NCBI GenBank assembly: GCA_012267385.1
Contig: JAAXGW010000039.1
Span: 69,264-133,263, forward strand
Origin: OMG group bacterium
GTDB taxonomy: Bacteria; Pseudomonadota; Gammaproteobacteria; Pseudomonadales; Azotimanducaceae
Direction: 5' to 3'
Length of the DNA stretch: 64,000 nucleotides
In this document: piece after piece, positions 36,016 to 45,629 of the stretch
Layout of the letters: the number at the start of each line of letters is the position of its first letter
Position numbering within the stretch: the first letter of the stretch is position 1
Program-made: the position numbers and the translations under genes
The notes under the pieces: generated by a model
Databases searched by the model: none
The model's input: the letters and a program-made list of their open reading frames with translations, nothing else
Told to the model about the DNA's origin: nothing

Positions 36016-37470
36016 ATGATTTCTGAATTTGCATTAACACAGCTCTTTGCGGAATTACCCGAGCATGCTATTCTGACGGATCAGTACCAGAAAGAACCAT
36101 TTGAATCTGACGCATACACTGTTAAAAAAGAATTACCAGGTGTTGTAGTTTTAGCTGAGTCTGTTGGACACGTACGCAGCGTACTACGGGTATGTAACGA
36201 ATGTGACATTCCTTTAGTAACCCGAGGTGCGGGGACGGGTCTTTCGGGTGGTGCTCGACCTCACCGCGAAGGCGTGTTACTGGTATTGTCGAAACTAAAC
36301 AACATCCTCGAAGTAGACCCACTAGCTTGTACGGCCACGGTTGAACCAGGTACGACAAATTTAAGCATATCCGAGGTGGCGAAGGAACACGGATTGTTTT
36401 ACGCACCAGATCCGTCTTCGCAGATAGCGTGTAGCATAGGAGGAAATGTCGCTGAAAATGCAGGCGGTGTGCACTGCCTCAAATACGGTCTGACGTTGCA
36501 CAACGTCGTCGGACTGACAGTTCTCACAATCGAAGGTGATGAATTAGTGTTTGGCGGCAAAACTTATGATTGGGAAGGTTATGACTTCTTAGCGCTGATG
36601 GTGGGTTCTGAAGGCATGCTCGGCGTGGTTACAGAGATTACCGTTAAATTGCTACCGATTCCTGCCGTTAGGCATGTTCTGCTGGGTGGGTTTGATGATG
36701 TAGAAATTGCAGGTAATTGTGTTGCTGGCATAATTGCAGCTGGTGTGATTCCCGGCGGTCTCGAGATGATGGACGAACTTGCAGTTCGTGCCGCTGAGGA
36801 GTTCGCGGAAGTCGGTTATCCGAAAGATGCGAAGGCAGTACTCCTCTGTGAACTGGATGGGACTGAGGAGGAAGTAACTAGCACAACTGACAAAGTCGCG
36901 GAAGTTATGAAACAATATGACGCTTCGGTCATCGAACTCGCGACGGATCCTGAGCAATGTGAACGACTTTGGTTAGGACGCAAAGTTGCGTTTCCCGCAG
37001 CGGGGCGCATGGCATCAGATTTCTACTGCATGGATGGCTCCATTCCACGATATCAGATCGGGCCAGTACTGAAGGCTATTGCCGGCATGTCTCAGCGATA
37101 TAACCTTGGCGTCATGAATGTGTTCCATGCGGGCGACGGAAATTTACACCCGCTAATTCTTTACGACGCGTCTGACAAGAAACAACGCGCGGGGGCGGAG
37201 GAATTTGGGGCTGAGATTCTCGAACATTGCATTCGGGTAGGCGGTACGATCACGGGTGAGCACGGAGTTGGTGTTGAAAAAATAGATCAAATGTGCTCAC
37301 AATTTTCACTTGCTGAAATCGAACAGTTTCACCGCATACGCAATGTGTTCGACGTCAACCGAAATATGAACCCAGGCAAAGCGATCCCAACCTTAGCGCG
37401 ATGCTCAGAGTTGGGCGGTATGCATATCCACAAAGGACAAATGCCATTTCCCGAACTGAGTCGTTTTTAA
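36016..37470 (+). CDS. glcD: Glycolate oxidase subunit GlcD
   Basis: FAD-linked oxidase of 484 residues; with GlcE and GlcF it oxidises glycolate to glyoxylate at the membrane. The PCMH FAD-binding domain shows VTRGAGTGLSGGARP near residue 70 and PDPSSQIACSIGGNVAENAGG near 137; the C-terminal oxidase domain has HAGDGNLHPLI and GGTITGEHGVG. Divergent from pyrC with a 173-base intergenic region containing a GAACGTTC palindrome near 35896. Confidence 0.95.
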   Translation: MISEFALTQLFAELPEHAILTDQYQKEPFESDAYTVKKELPGVVVLAESVGHVRSVLRVCNECDIPLVTRGAGTGLSGGARPHREGVLLVLSKLNNILEVDPLACTATVEPGTTNLSISEVAKEHGLFYAPDPSSQIACSIGGNVAENAGGVHCLKYGLTLHNVVGLTVLTIEGDELVFGGKTYDWEGYDFLALMVGSEGMLGVVTEITVKLLPIPAVRHVLLGGFDDVEIAGNCVAGIIAAGVIPGGLEMMDELAVRAAEEFAEVGYPKDAKAVLLCELDGTEEEVTSTTDKVAEVMKQYDASVIELATDPEQCERLWLGRKVAFPAAGRMASDFYCMDGSIPRYQIGPVLKAIAGMSQRYNLGVMNVFHAGDGNLHPLILYDASDKKQRAGAEEFGAEILEHCIRVGGTITGEHGVGVEKIDQMCSQFSLAEIEQFHRIRNVFDVNRNMNPGKAIPTLARCSELGGMHIHKGQMPFPELSRF

Positions 37471-37474
37471 CTCA

Positions 37475-38506
37475 GTGGTGAACGATTCTTCGCCGTTACA
37501 AGACGCAGTCAATACGGCACTGGAACAGAAGCAGCCACTGCGGATTGCTGGTGAAGGTAGCAAGTCGTTTTTGTACTCTGGGGATAAGACGGTCCCACTT
37601 TTAGCAACGTCCGACCACAAGGGTGTGATTGAATATCGACCTGAAGAACTTGTCATCTCAGTACGTGCGGGTACGAAGTTGTCCGAACTTCGGGACATTA
37701 CTGCTGAACATGGGCAGATGTGGGCATGTGATCCACCCCTGTTTGATGGACGAGGTACGGTTGGAGGTGCTATTGCAAGTGGTTGGTGCGGTCCAGGTCG
37801 ACCATGGTACGGCACAGTACGCGACAGCCTCTTGGGAGTCGAAATGGTCAACGGATACGGAGAAATTCTAAAGTTCGGCGGAAAAGTGATTAAGAATGTA
37901 GCGGGGTTCGATGTAGCTCGTCTTCTAGGTGGGTCTCAGGGAACACTGGGCGTCCTGCTAAGTGCCAGCCTTAAATTGCTTCCGGCTCCGGAATATACTC
38001 GATCAATCGCTACTTCCCTGAATTCGCAAGAATGCACATCACTGATCTCGCAATACACTAGAAAGACTTCAACTCTGTCCGGGACTTGTTACTTCGACGG
38101 CAAGTTGTATTTACGTTTCACAGGTGTCGCAGCCGCGGTTGACCAGGACATGAAGGCATTTGAGTCGAATGATGAAATCGACCCGCAATTTTGGCATAAA
38201 CTCCGTGATCATACACTTCCATTTTTTGCAGACGACAAAGCTTTGTGGCGAGTTTCGCTGTCGCGAAACTCGTTGGCTCACAGTGAAAACACAGACGAAC
38301 TCGAAGAAGTCTTAGTAGAGTGGAACGGTAGTCTATTGTGGTGTAAGACTCAGAACTCTATGCCTCCGACTATTTCTATAAAACCGCATGCAATCCGTAG
38401 CTTCAGAAATATCAAACATGAAACGTCCCAATCCAGTAAGTACGCGCACAGACTGAAACATGCTTTTGATCCACAAGAAATCTTTAATCCTGGAGTCGTA
38501 CTGTAA
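37475..38506 (+). CDS. glcE: Glycolate oxidase FAD-binding subunit GlcE
   Basis: 343-residue FAD-binding subunit of the glycolate oxidase complex. GTG start 5 bases after glcD. It has a PCMH-type domain: IAGEGSKSF near residue 25, the GTVGGAIASGWCGPGRP turn near 92 and KVIKNVAGFDVARLLGGSQGTLGV near 135, the last being a GlcE hallmark. The end overlaps the glcF start by one base (TAATG). Confidence 0.94.
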   Translation: MVNDSSPLQDAVNTALEQKQPLRIAGEGSKSFLYSGDKTVPLLATSDHKGVIEYRPEELVISVRAGTKLSELRDITAEHGQMWACDPPLFDGRGTVGGAIASGWCGPGRPWYGTVRDSLLGVEMVNGYGEILKFGGKVIKNVAGFDVARLLGGSQGTLGVLLSASLKLLPAPEYTRSIATSLNSQECTSLISQYTRKTSTLSGTCYFDGKLYLRFTGVAAAVDQDMKAFESNDEIDPQFWHKLRDHTLPFFADDKALWRVSLSRNSLAHSENTDELEEVLVEWNGSLLWCKTQNSMPPTISIKPHAIRSFRNIKHETSQSSKYAHRLKHAFDPQEIFNPGVVL

Positions 38507-39675
38507 TGCGGACGATGATCGCCCCGACGCTCAAGAATGAAGAAGCGGTCCAAGATCTCGTCGCGGAGATCAGTAAGTGCGTGCATTGTGGTTTTTGCAA
38601 TAGCGTTTGTCCTACTTATCAGCTGACTGGGAACGAACTTCAAGGCCCTCGAGGTCGAATCTACCTTGTGAAGGGTTTGCTAGAGCGAGACGACACCAAT
38701 GACGCACTTGAAGACAGCTTGAGCAAATGCTTGACGTGCCGTGCTTGTGAACCGGTGTGTCCATCAGGTGTGCAATATCGCAAAATCGCTGAAGAAGCAC
38801 GCTTTTTAATGTACAACCGACCGAGTCGTCGCCCGTTCTTACAACGAGTTCTGTTACACCTAGTTCCCGATCCTGTAAAGTTTCGGAAACTCTATCGGGT
38901 TGGTCGTTGGTTTCGCCCTTTTGTTTTGTCTAAGTCAGCTCGGGAGGCGTTATCTCGCAAACTCCCATCGCCAACAACCATAACAGGAACGAAAGAAGGA
39001 AACGTAATTCTTTTACAAGGATGTGTGCAACAAGCTCTCACGCCTGAAGTAGTCGCTCATCTAGCGAAGCTGTTAGAAACCCGCGAAATTGCTTTCCGGG
39101 TCCTGTCCGAGGAACGTTGCTGCGGATCCTTGAATTTACACTTAGGAGAGAAGGAAGCCGCACAGAGCGAGATGACAGCGAACGTGTCCCACATGCAGAT
39201 TGAGTCGGACGACGTCATTTTGTCGTCGGCTAGCGGCTGTGGTGTGACTTTGAAGGAGTACGATCGCTATCTACCCCAGGTGGAAGACGCGAAAAGTTTT
39301 GCCAAAGCAGTGCGCGACATCAGTGAGTATCTCGTTCAGTTTGAGTTTAAAAAAGCTCACAAAGCGGAACGAGTCGTGTTTCAATCGCCGTGCACGTTAC
39401 AACACGGACAGCAGATTAGTGGGTTAGTGGAAGAAATTCTTACCCGGACCGGTTACGAGGTGATTCCGTATCGAAATGCAAATCAATGTTGTGGTTCAGC
39501 TGGAACGTATTCGCTTCTACAACCAAAGCAAGCAAGAGCACTTCGTGACAAAAAAACATTAGCGTTAACTGATGTTGCTCCTGATGTTGTTGCCACAGCG
39601 AATGTAGGGTGTCAGCTCTTTCTGGAACCTGCGTTAGACGTACCGGTATTGCATTGGATTGAATTACTCGAGTGA
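38506..39675 (+). CDS. glcF: Glycolate oxidase iron-sulfur subunit GlcF
   Basis: 389 residues. Two N-terminal [4Fe-4S] motifs: CVHCGFCNSVCPT near residue 25 and CLTCRACEPVCPSG near 75. Two CCG (cysteine-rich) domains follow, with ERCCGSLNLHLG and NQCCGSAGTYSLLQ. Passes electrons from the flavin subunits to the quinone pool. Its 3' end overlaps the convergent DsbA-like gene by 12 bases. Confidence 0.96.
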   Translation: MRTMIAPTLKNEEAVQDLVAEISKCVHCGFCNSVCPTYQLTGNELQGPRGRIYLVKGLLERDDTNDALEDSLSKCLTCRACEPVCPSGVQYRKIAEEARFLMYNRPSRRPFLQRVLLHLVPDPVKFRKLYRVGRWFRPFVLSKSAREALSRKLPSPTTITGTKEGNVILLQGCVQQALTPEVVAHLAKLLETREIAFRVLSEERCCGSLNLHLGEKEAAQSEMTANVSHMQIESDDVILSSASGCGVTLKEYDRYLPQVEDAKSFAKAVRDISEYLVQFEFKKAHKAERVVFQSPCTLQHGQQISGLVEEILTRTGYEVIPYRNANQCCGSAGTYSLLQPKQARALRDKKTLALTDVAPDVVATANVGCQLFLEPALDVPVLHWIELLE

Positions 39676-40491
39676 GTCTCCTTCTTCAGAAGTGTCCTCC
39701 GAGGATTCGTTCTCGGCAGGAGGTTGTTCAAGATCCATAACATCGTCGTTTGTCGTAGACTCTTGGTCAACTTCGTCGTTCGTTTGTTCTAAGTCTTCAT
39801 TTGATGGTTCTTCTTCCGGCAACGGTAGGTTTCCAGCTCGTATATCGTTGATAAGTTGATGTAATGTCTGCATCATAATCGGCGGGTCGTTGGGATGGAT
39901 GACGTATTTGTTCGCTACAAATAGCGAAGGGGTTCCAAGAATTCGTGCTTCTCGTGACCTATCAACATTTTGAGCGACCAATCGTCGCACACGATCACCT
40001 TGGTATAAGTTTTCAAATCGTGTTTTAGTGATACCGTGCCCGTCGAGAAAGTCACTAATTCTGTTCAGAGAATTGAAGGTGTTGTTGTTTTTTGCAGCTT
40101 CTTCGAAGATTCGATCATGATTTTGGTCAAGGGCATCACTCAATTGGAGCGCGACGTGCATTTTTGCTAAGCGTTGTACACCAGAAAATGCAACGTGAAT
40201 TCGCGAAAAGCTAACGTTTTCGGGAAGATTTGCTTCAAATTGCTGTAAGCGCTGTTCCAATCGCTGACAGTGGACACATTCGTAAGAGAAGAACTCGACA
40301 ACGTCTATTTGATCCGTTTGTATTTCACGGTCAGCTAGCGTTGAATATTTTTCGGACGAGTCAAACACACCTAAGGTGTAAAGGACGGCATATATCACAA
40401 ATGCAGCGATGATTAAACCAACCGTACCCAAGATACTCCAACGTACGATTTTTACAGACCGGTCCTGTTTTTGCTTCTTCTTTTTTGCCAT
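39664..40491 (-). CDS. Membrane-anchored DsbA-like thiol:disulfide protein with CVHC motif
   Basis: 275 residues. A lysine-rich start (MAKKKKQKQDRS) and one helix (about 17-40) anchor it in the inner membrane with the thioredoxin fold outside. The redox site reads C72-V-H-C75 rather than the CPHC of E. coli DsbA; the cis-proline loop is GTPSLF. The usual DsbA helical insertion lies between. The last 50 residues are a highly acidic, probably disordered tail. It resembles the DsbA found near cytochrome c or polA genes in other gammaproteobacteria, but the anchor and tail are unusual. Confidence 0.88.
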   Translation of the reverse strand: MAKKKKQKQDRSVKIVRWSILGTVGLIIAAFVIYAVLYTLGVFDSSEKYSTLADREIQTDQIDVVEFFSYECVHCQRLEQRLQQFEANLPENVSFSRIHVAFSGVQRLAKMHVALQLSDALDQNHDRIFEEAAKNNNTFNSLNRISDFLDGHGITKTRFENLYQGDRVRRLVAQNVDRSREARILGTPSLFVANKYVIHPNDPPIMMQTLHQLINDIRAGNLPLPEEEPSNEDLEQTNDEVDQESTTNDDVMDLEQPPAENESSEDTSEEGDSLE

Positions 40492-40815
40492 GTTTTCCCG
40501 AATTAAGTATTTGAAAGTGTGTCGCTACGGTCATTCCCTTGGTCCGTTCATTTCCACCTGAAATCGTGAAGGAACGATCGGATTGGAGCGAGGCAACTCA
40601 AAATATTATTTAAACTGTGAGGGGGAAGAGAAACCAAGGCGTTTGATAAAGCACGAAGGAGGCGTATACAAACGAAGCCACAGCACCTTCAAAGACATCT
40701 CAACTAAGCGTTGAATTCTAGAAAGTTACTAAAAACTTGTCGCAGAATATTGAATAACAAGTCGGTAATCGCTATCATTCTCGCTCACAAACCCAACGAC
40801 AATACCTGATCTTAG
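40492..40815. other. Divergent intergenic region between dsbA-like gene and rplM
   Basis: About 320 bases with promoters for both sides; the plus-strand one is described separately at 40750-40778. No coding frame, tRNA or strong hairpin was seen. Confidence 0.4.
40750..40778 (+). promoter_or_regulatory. Sigma-70-type promoter of rplM-rpsI
   Basis: TTGAAT (40750-40755), a spacer of exactly 17 bases, then TATCAT (40773-40778), a good match to the vegetative consensus. Transcription would start about 40785, leaving a leader of about 30 bases before the TTG start of rplM. Confidence 0.6.
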
Positions 40816-41244
40816 TTGAAAACCGTAAGCACCCGCGCGCAAGATGTCGTTCATGATTGGTATATTGTGGATGCATCACAGTACACTCTAGGCCGACTAG
40901 CTGCAGCGCTAGCACATCGTTTGCGCGGGAAACACAAACCACAATTTACACCACACGTCGACACTGGTGATTACATTGTCGTCGTTAATGCAGAACAGGT
41001 GAGAGTGACTGGTCGAAAGGAAACTGACAAGATATATTACCGCCATACAGGCTACCCCGGAGGGATAAAATCTAGGACGTTGCAGGAAATGCGCGAGAGA
41101 CGACCGGAGCAAATCATTCAACGAGCGGTAAAGGGTATGTTGCCTCGCAATCCATTAGGACGACAAGTGGCCCGTAAGTTAAAGGTGTACCGCGGTAGTG
41201 AGCACCCACACTCAGCACAACAACCGCGAGAGTTGACGCTATAA
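40816..41244 (+). CDS. rplM: 50S ribosomal protein L13
   Basis: 142 residues, aligning with E. coli L13 along its whole length: [39 protein letters not shown] and [16 protein letters not shown] start at 40816 is fixed by the family N-terminus M-K-T; no ATG or GTG fits. Followed 18 bases later by rpsI, the universal pair. Confidence 0.98.
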   Translation: MKTVSTRAQDVVHDWYIVDASQYTLGRLAAALAHRLRGKHKPQFTPHVDTGDYIVVVNAEQVRVTGRKETDKIYYRHTGYPGGIKSRTLQEMRERRPEQIIQRAVKGMLPRNPLGRQVARKLKVYRGSEHPHSAQQPRELTL

Positions 41245-41262
41245 ATTTGTAGAGAGCACGGT

Positions 41263-41655
41263 ATGGCACTAAATTCTGGATACGGTACGGGCCGGCGTAA
41301 AACGAGCACAGCTAGAGTGTTTCTATCTCCCGGCAAAGGCGAAATATCCGTAAACAAAGCACCATTGGACTCTTATTTTGGTCGAGAAACAGCTCGCATG
41401 ATTATTCGACAGCCCTTAGAAGTTACTAAGACATTGGAATCCGTTGACTTGCAGATCACAGTGCGCGGTGGCGGTAGTTCTGGGCAAGCTGGAGCAATTC
41501 GACACGGGGTCGCGCGAGCACTCGTGGATTTCAACGTAAACTTCAAAGCGGATTTACGCGCTGCCGGATTTCTCACTCGCGATGACCGTGCTGTCGAGCG
41601 AAAGAAAGTTGGGCTGCGAAAAGCTAGAAAACGCCCGCAATACTCCAAGCGGTAA
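41263..41655 (+). CDS. rpsI: 30S ribosomal protein S9
   Basis: 130 residues. [14 protein letters not shown] at the start, the [19 protein letters not shown] core, and the C-terminal [11 protein letters not shown] whose final Lys-Arg reaches the P-site tRNA are all present. Co-transcribed with rplM; petA follows after 120 bases. Confidence 0.98.
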   Translation: MALNSGYGTGRRKTSTARVFLSPGKGEISVNKAPLDSYFGRETARMIIRQPLEVTKTLESVDLQITVRGGGSSGQAGAIRHGVARALVDFNVNFKADLRAAGFLTRDDRAVERKKVGLRKARKRPQYSKR

Positions 41656-41776
41656 TATTGCTTCTCTACATTCAAATTTGGCGTTAGTACGGTCGAACGA
41701 AACGTCGTTGCCCGGAGGCATGCCACCAGAAGGGGTGTACGCAACAATCCTAGGCATGTAAGGAGGAATTACTCAC

Positions 41777-42382
41777 GTGGACGAAACGAACTCTAGCCCA
41801 GTCACTCGAAGATACCTGTTGATAGCTACTTCGGCTGTGACCACGGTCGGTGCTGCAGGTGCGGCGGTCCCATTTGCACGTTCTTGGTCTCCTAGCGAAA
41901 AAGCAAAAGCACTCGGTGCCCCGATTGAGGTGGACATTAAGAAATTGAAGCCTGGCGAGATACTGAAACCAGCACCGGAATGGCGTGGCAGAGGGATAGT
42001 TGTCGTGTATCGTACACCGGAAGCGATCGCACGATTAGAAGCGGAAAACCGACGACTCGCGGATCCAATGTCAAAACGCAGCGTACAACCTAACTACGCG
42101 AAAAATTCGACGCGTTCGATACGCCCAGAAATAGGAGTCTATCTAAGTCAGTGCACTCACCTTGGATGCGTCCCGAAATACTATGGTGAAGCTAAACCGG
42201 AGCAATTTGACACAAGTTGGAAGGGAGGTTTCTTTTGCCCTTGCCATGGTTCCAAATTTGACCTTGCAGGTCGCGTCGAGAAAAACTTACCTGCACCAAC
42301 TAACCTAGAAGTTCCAGTTCATCAGTATGAAAACGACACGATCCTTCATGTCGGCATCGATACTGAGAAATTTGATGAGTGA
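41777..42382 (+). CDS. petA: Ubiquinol-cytochrome c reductase Rieske iron-sulfur subunit
   Basis: 201-residue Rieske protein of the bc1 complex. GTG start, with AAGGAGG upstream. A Tat-type N-terminus (SSPVTRRYLL followed by a hydrophobic helix, about 10-35) anchors it. The [2Fe-2S] ligands are in CTHLGC and CPCHGSKFD, with the linking disulfide cysteines in the same boxes. Overlaps petB by 8 bases. Confidence 0.96.
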   Translation: MDETNSSPVTRRYLLIATSAVTTVGAAGAAVPFARSWSPSEKAKALGAPIEVDIKKLKPGEILKPAPEWRGRGIVVVYRTPEAIARLEAENRRLADPMSKRSVQPNYAKNSTRSIRPEIGVYLSQCTHLGCVPKYYGEAKPEQFDTSWKGGFFCPCHGSKFDLAGRVEKNLPAPTNLEVPVHQYENDTILHVGIDTEKFDE

Positions 42383-43643
42383 GTCTTTGGAAAATCGCGG
42401 CTTCATCGCGCGTTCGATGACGTGGATTAACGAGCGTTTCCCATGGACTCCCACCATGGAGAAGCATGCAAGCAAGTATTACGCACCCAAAAACTTTAAC
42501 GTTTGGTACGTATTTGGCGTCCTGGCGTTTGTCGTTCTAATCATCCAACTGGTTACAGGTTTGTTTCTCACGATGAATTACGTACCGACAGCCGAAGGAG
42601 CATTTGGTTCGATCGAATATGCCATGCATGAAGTTGACTTGGGCTGGCTGATTCGCTACGCCCACTCAACGGGCGCCTCAGCGTTTTTTGTCGTGATTTA
42701 CCTTCACATGTTTCGAGGTTTTGCGTACGGATCCTATCGCAAGCCGCGGGAACTCATTTGGCTGATTGGTATGGGGATTTACTTAGTTCTCATGGCTGAA
42801 GGCTTCTTCGGGTATTTACTGCCTTGGGGCAATATGTCTTACTGGGGAGCACAGGTCATCGTTTCGCTTGTGGGTGCCGTACCTATAGTGGGGGCTGACC
42901 TTGCCGAGTGGGTGCGAGGAGATTTTGTACTGTCCGGCATCACATTGAATCGATTCTTCGCGCTACATGTGTTTGCCTTGCCAGGGGTACTAGTTGTGCT
43001 CGTTTTCGTTCACATGGTTGCCCTGCATCATGTAGGATCGAACAATCCCGATGGGATTGAAATTAAAGAAAAAAAGGACGAAAAAGGCGTTCCATTAGAT
43101 GGGATTCCTTTCCATCCTTACTACACAGTACATGACTTTTTCGCCGTAATGGTATTCCTAATCCTCTTTTGTGCGGTGATGTTTTTTGCGCCTGAGATGT
43201 TTGGTTACTTTATTGAGAAACCAAACTTTGAGATTGCAAACCCAATTGCTACACCAGACCATATCGCTCCTGTTTGGTACTACACACCGTTCTACGCGAT
43301 GTTACGAGCAGTTACTTTTCCCTTATTTGGTCTTGACGCAAAGTTTTGGGGTCTAGTAGTGATGGCCGGAGCGATCCTGATTCCAGTAGCGCTGCCGTGG
43401 CTCGATAAGAGTCCCGTCAAGTCAATTCGCTATAAAGGCAGAATTTCGAAATTCATGCTCGGAATGCTAGTTATAAGTTTTATCGTATTAGGTTATCTCG
43501 GTACTATCCCACCCTCTGGATTCGGTACTGCAACAGCACAGATCGCGACGTTGGTGTACTTCTCTTACTTTTTGTTGATGCCTTGGTATACCCAACGAGA
43601 GAAAACGAAACCCGTACCTGAACGGGTCACGGGCGGACACTGA
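42375..43643 (+). CDS. petB: Ubiquinol-cytochrome c reductase cytochrome b
   Basis: Cytochrome b of about 422 residues, bacterial single-chain form with eight or nine helices. The ATG at 42375, overlapping the petA stop, is preferred to an upstream in-frame start at 42327. Heme-ligand histidines are in YAHSTGASAFFVVIYLHMFRG and NRFFALHVFALPGVLVVLVFVHMVALHHVG; the Qo-site PEWY equivalent reads PVWYYTPFYAMLRA. Ends one base into the petC start. Confidence 0.96.
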   Translation: MSESLENRGFIARSMTWINERFPWTPTMEKHASKYYAPKNFNVWYVFGVLAFVVLIIQLVTGLFLTMNYVPTAEGAFGSIEYAMHEVDLGWLIRYAHSTGASAFFVVIYLHMFRGFAYGSYRKPRELIWLIGMGIYLVLMAEGFFGYLLPWGNMSYWGAQVIVSLVGAVPIVGADLAEWVRGDFVLSGITLNRFFALHVFALPGVLVVLVFVHMVALHHVGSNNPDGIEIKEKKDEKGVPLDGIPFHPYYTVHDFFAVMVFLILFCAVMFFAPEMFGYFIEKPNFEIANPIATPDHIAPVWYYTPFYAMLRAVTFPLFGLDAKFWGLVVMAGAILIPVALPWLDKSPVKSIRYKGRISKFMLGMLVISFIVLGYLGTIPPSGFGTATAQIATLVYFSYFLLMPWYTQREKTKPVPERVTGGH

Positions 43644-44554
43644 TGAGTCGTTTTGAGTTTGTCAAGTGGTCGAAATATTTCGGCGGCTTTGTGGTTGTAG
43701 TGCTCGGTTTGAGTTTGTGGGGCGCGTCCGATTCAGATTGGGAGCTGGAATCTATGAAACCGAATCTCCGCGACAAAGATTCGCTTCAAAGAGGGCTTGG
43801 TTTGTACGTGAATTTTTGCCTTGGGTGTCATTCATTACAGTATCGTCGATACGAACGTACGGCAAAAGATTTGGGAGACATTCCCAAAGACCTTATGTTG
43901 GAAAACGTAATTTTCACCGGGCAGCCGATTGGCGGTTACATGAAGTCTTCAATGTCAAAGGAAGACGCAAAGAATTGGTTTGGAGCAGCTCCACCGGATT
44001 TGACCATGGTGACTCGCGTACGTAGTCCGAAGTGGGTCTACAATTTTCTAAAGACGTTTTACATTGACGACAATCGTCCATTTGGGGTGAATAACAAGGT
44101 GTTTCCCAACGTTGGGATGCCTCATGTTCTCCTTCCACTCCAAGGCTTCGCGGTAGAAGACTGTTTCGGATATGAAGCTGTGGATCTCTTGGAACTCGAA
44201 TCGATACTCAGGGAAAAAAAGTTGGAAGGTATCCTCACAAGGACCGATCGGGAAACCACCTTCGAACCACTTGATCCAAGTAAACTTCGGGAACCGAATT
44301 GTCCCGAACTCACGACGATACCTGAGTCGGGATTGTATAACGAGGAACAGTTTGATCAAGCCGCTTACGATCTAGCCAACTTTCTGCACTATATGGGCGA
44401 TCCTTCTCGAGAAATTCGCATGTCCATGGGTGGCTACGTGATTGGTTTTTTGGTGATTTTGACGATTTTAGCTTACTTACTAAAACGGGAATACTGGAAA
44501 AACGTACCCAAATCACCACCCCGCGTACGTAACGAACATACATCTGAGCTTTAA
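43643..44554 (+). CDS. petC: Ubiquinol-cytochrome c reductase cytochrome c1
   Basis: 303-residue cytochrome c1. The heme site is C59-L-G-C62-H63 (CLGCHSLQYRRY). A C-terminal anchor helix (about 262-285, YVIGFLVILTILAYLL) precedes a short basic tail. N-terminal hydrophobic segment (12-28) serves for export. With petA and petB it forms the electron path from ubiquinol to cytochrome c, so the organism respires. Confidence 0.96.
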   Translation: MSRFEFVKWSKYFGGFVVVVLGLSLWGASDSDWELESMKPNLRDKDSLQRGLGLYVNFCLGCHSLQYRRYERTAKDLGDIPKDLMLENVIFTGQPIGGYMKSSMSKEDAKNWFGAAPPDLTMVTRVRSPKWVYNFLKTFYIDDNRPFGVNNKVFPNVGMPHVLLPLQGFAVEDCFGYEAVDLLELESILREKKLEGILTRTDRETTFEPLDPSKLREPNCPELTTIPESGLYNEEQFDQAAYDLANFLHYMGDPSREIRMSMGGYVIGFLVILTILAYLLKREYWKNVPKSPPRVRNEHTSEL

Positions 44555-44556
44555 CG

Positions 44557-45204
44557 ATGCCTAGCATGAGCATTTCTGGGCGTCGAACGCCCATGGTTTT
44601 GTTTTCAAACAGCTCAGACCAGTACAGTCACAGAGTTCGACTCGTGTTGCGGGAAAAAAGGATTGCCGTAAAAGAGATTGCAGTAGATCTTGTGAATCTA
44701 GATGAAGACCTCATTGTTGCCAACCCCACAGGAGAGGTTCCAGCATTAGTGGATCGAGATTTACAGTTGTACCACAGCATTGTGATTATGGAGTACTTGG
44801 ACGAGCGGTATCCACATCCACCTCTGTTACCGATCTATCCAGTTGCTCGAGCAGAAGCGCGTTTGATGATCCATCGAATTGAACAAGAATGGGCACTGAG
44901 AGTCGACGTAATTGCCGGGAAGGGGATTCGCTCAGGGAAACGCGAACAAGCGAGAAACGAACTACGCGAGAGCATTATTGCATTTGCGCATCACTTTTCA
45001 GACCAGCGGAAATTCTTTCTGAATAACGAGTTCACGATCGTCGACTGCTGTGTCGCGCCTGTCCTATGGAGGTTGGATAGTTTAGAAATAACACTCCCTC
45101 CACAACAAACAAAGAATCTACGTCGATACATGAACAATGTATTTTCACGGGAGTCTTTTCGCACTAGCCTAAGCGAAGTCGAAGAAGAGATGCGGAGAGA
45201 TTGA
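44557..45204 (+). CDS. sspA: Stringent starvation protein A
   Basis: GST-fold RNA polymerase-associated protein of 215 residues. The N-terminal thioredoxin-like domain shows NPTGEVPALVDRDLQLYHSIVIMEYLDERYPHP, the conserved SspA/GST glutathione-site region, but the protein is a transcription regulator rather than a transferase. The petABC-sspA-sspB order is conserved in Pseudomonas and related bacteria. Overlaps sspB by 4 bases. Confidence 0.95.
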   Translation: MPSMSISGRRTPMVLFSNSSDQYSHRVRLVLREKRIAVKEIAVDLVNLDEDLIVANPTGEVPALVDRDLQLYHSIVIMEYLDERYPHPPLLPIYPVARAEARLMIHRIEQEWALRVDVIAGKGIRSGKREQARNELRESIIAFAHHFSDQRKFFLNNEFTIVDCCVAPVLWRLDSLEITLPPQQTKNLRRYMNNVFSRESFRTSLSEVEEEMRRD

Positions 45205-45575
45205 CGTCATTTCGTTCCTATCTAGTCGACGCCCTAATCCGCTGGTTACTCGACAATGATTGCGTTCCGCACATAGTTGTGCAATGTGATTTGCCTGACG
45301 TTAAAGTACCTCAAGAATTTGTTCGAGATAACCGTCTCGTACTTAACGTTGCTCCCAGTGCAGTTCACAACTACTCACTAACGAAGTCGTCGATAGCATT
45401 CGACACGCGTTTTAACGGTGTCTCGCACCATATTTCAGCACCTGTAGGTGCGATCGTGGGCGTGTGCGCTCGAGGGAGCTCAGTCGGTATGATGTTTGAA
45501 CCTGAGGAAGCAACAACAGTTGATCTTCCAGATGTGCACGCACAGGCGCGGGCTAAGTTTCAGTTCGTCGAGTAA
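45201..45575 (+). CDS. sspB: ClpXP adaptor SspB (short form)
   Basis: 124 residues from a TTG start overlapping sspA. The folded SspB domain that binds ssrA tags is complete: YLVDALIRWLLDNDCVPHIVV, NVAPSAVHNYSL, FDTRFNGVSHHISAPVGAIVG. E. coli SspB has a further flexible tail of about 50 residues ending in a ClpX-binding motif; here the protein stops right after the domain (FQFVE), so tethering to ClpX may differ. Confidence 0.93.
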   Translation: MTSFRSYLVDALIRWLLDNDCVPHIVVQCDLPDVKVPQEFVRDNRLVLNVAPSAVHNYSLTKSSIAFDTRFNGVSHHISAPVGAIVGVCARGSSVGMMFEPEEATTVDLPDVHAQARAKFQFVE

Positions 45576-45629
45576 CTGTTAACTGCGCGGTGTCGAAGTT
45601 ACTCTCTATGAAGCATCTGCTAAAAAGTC

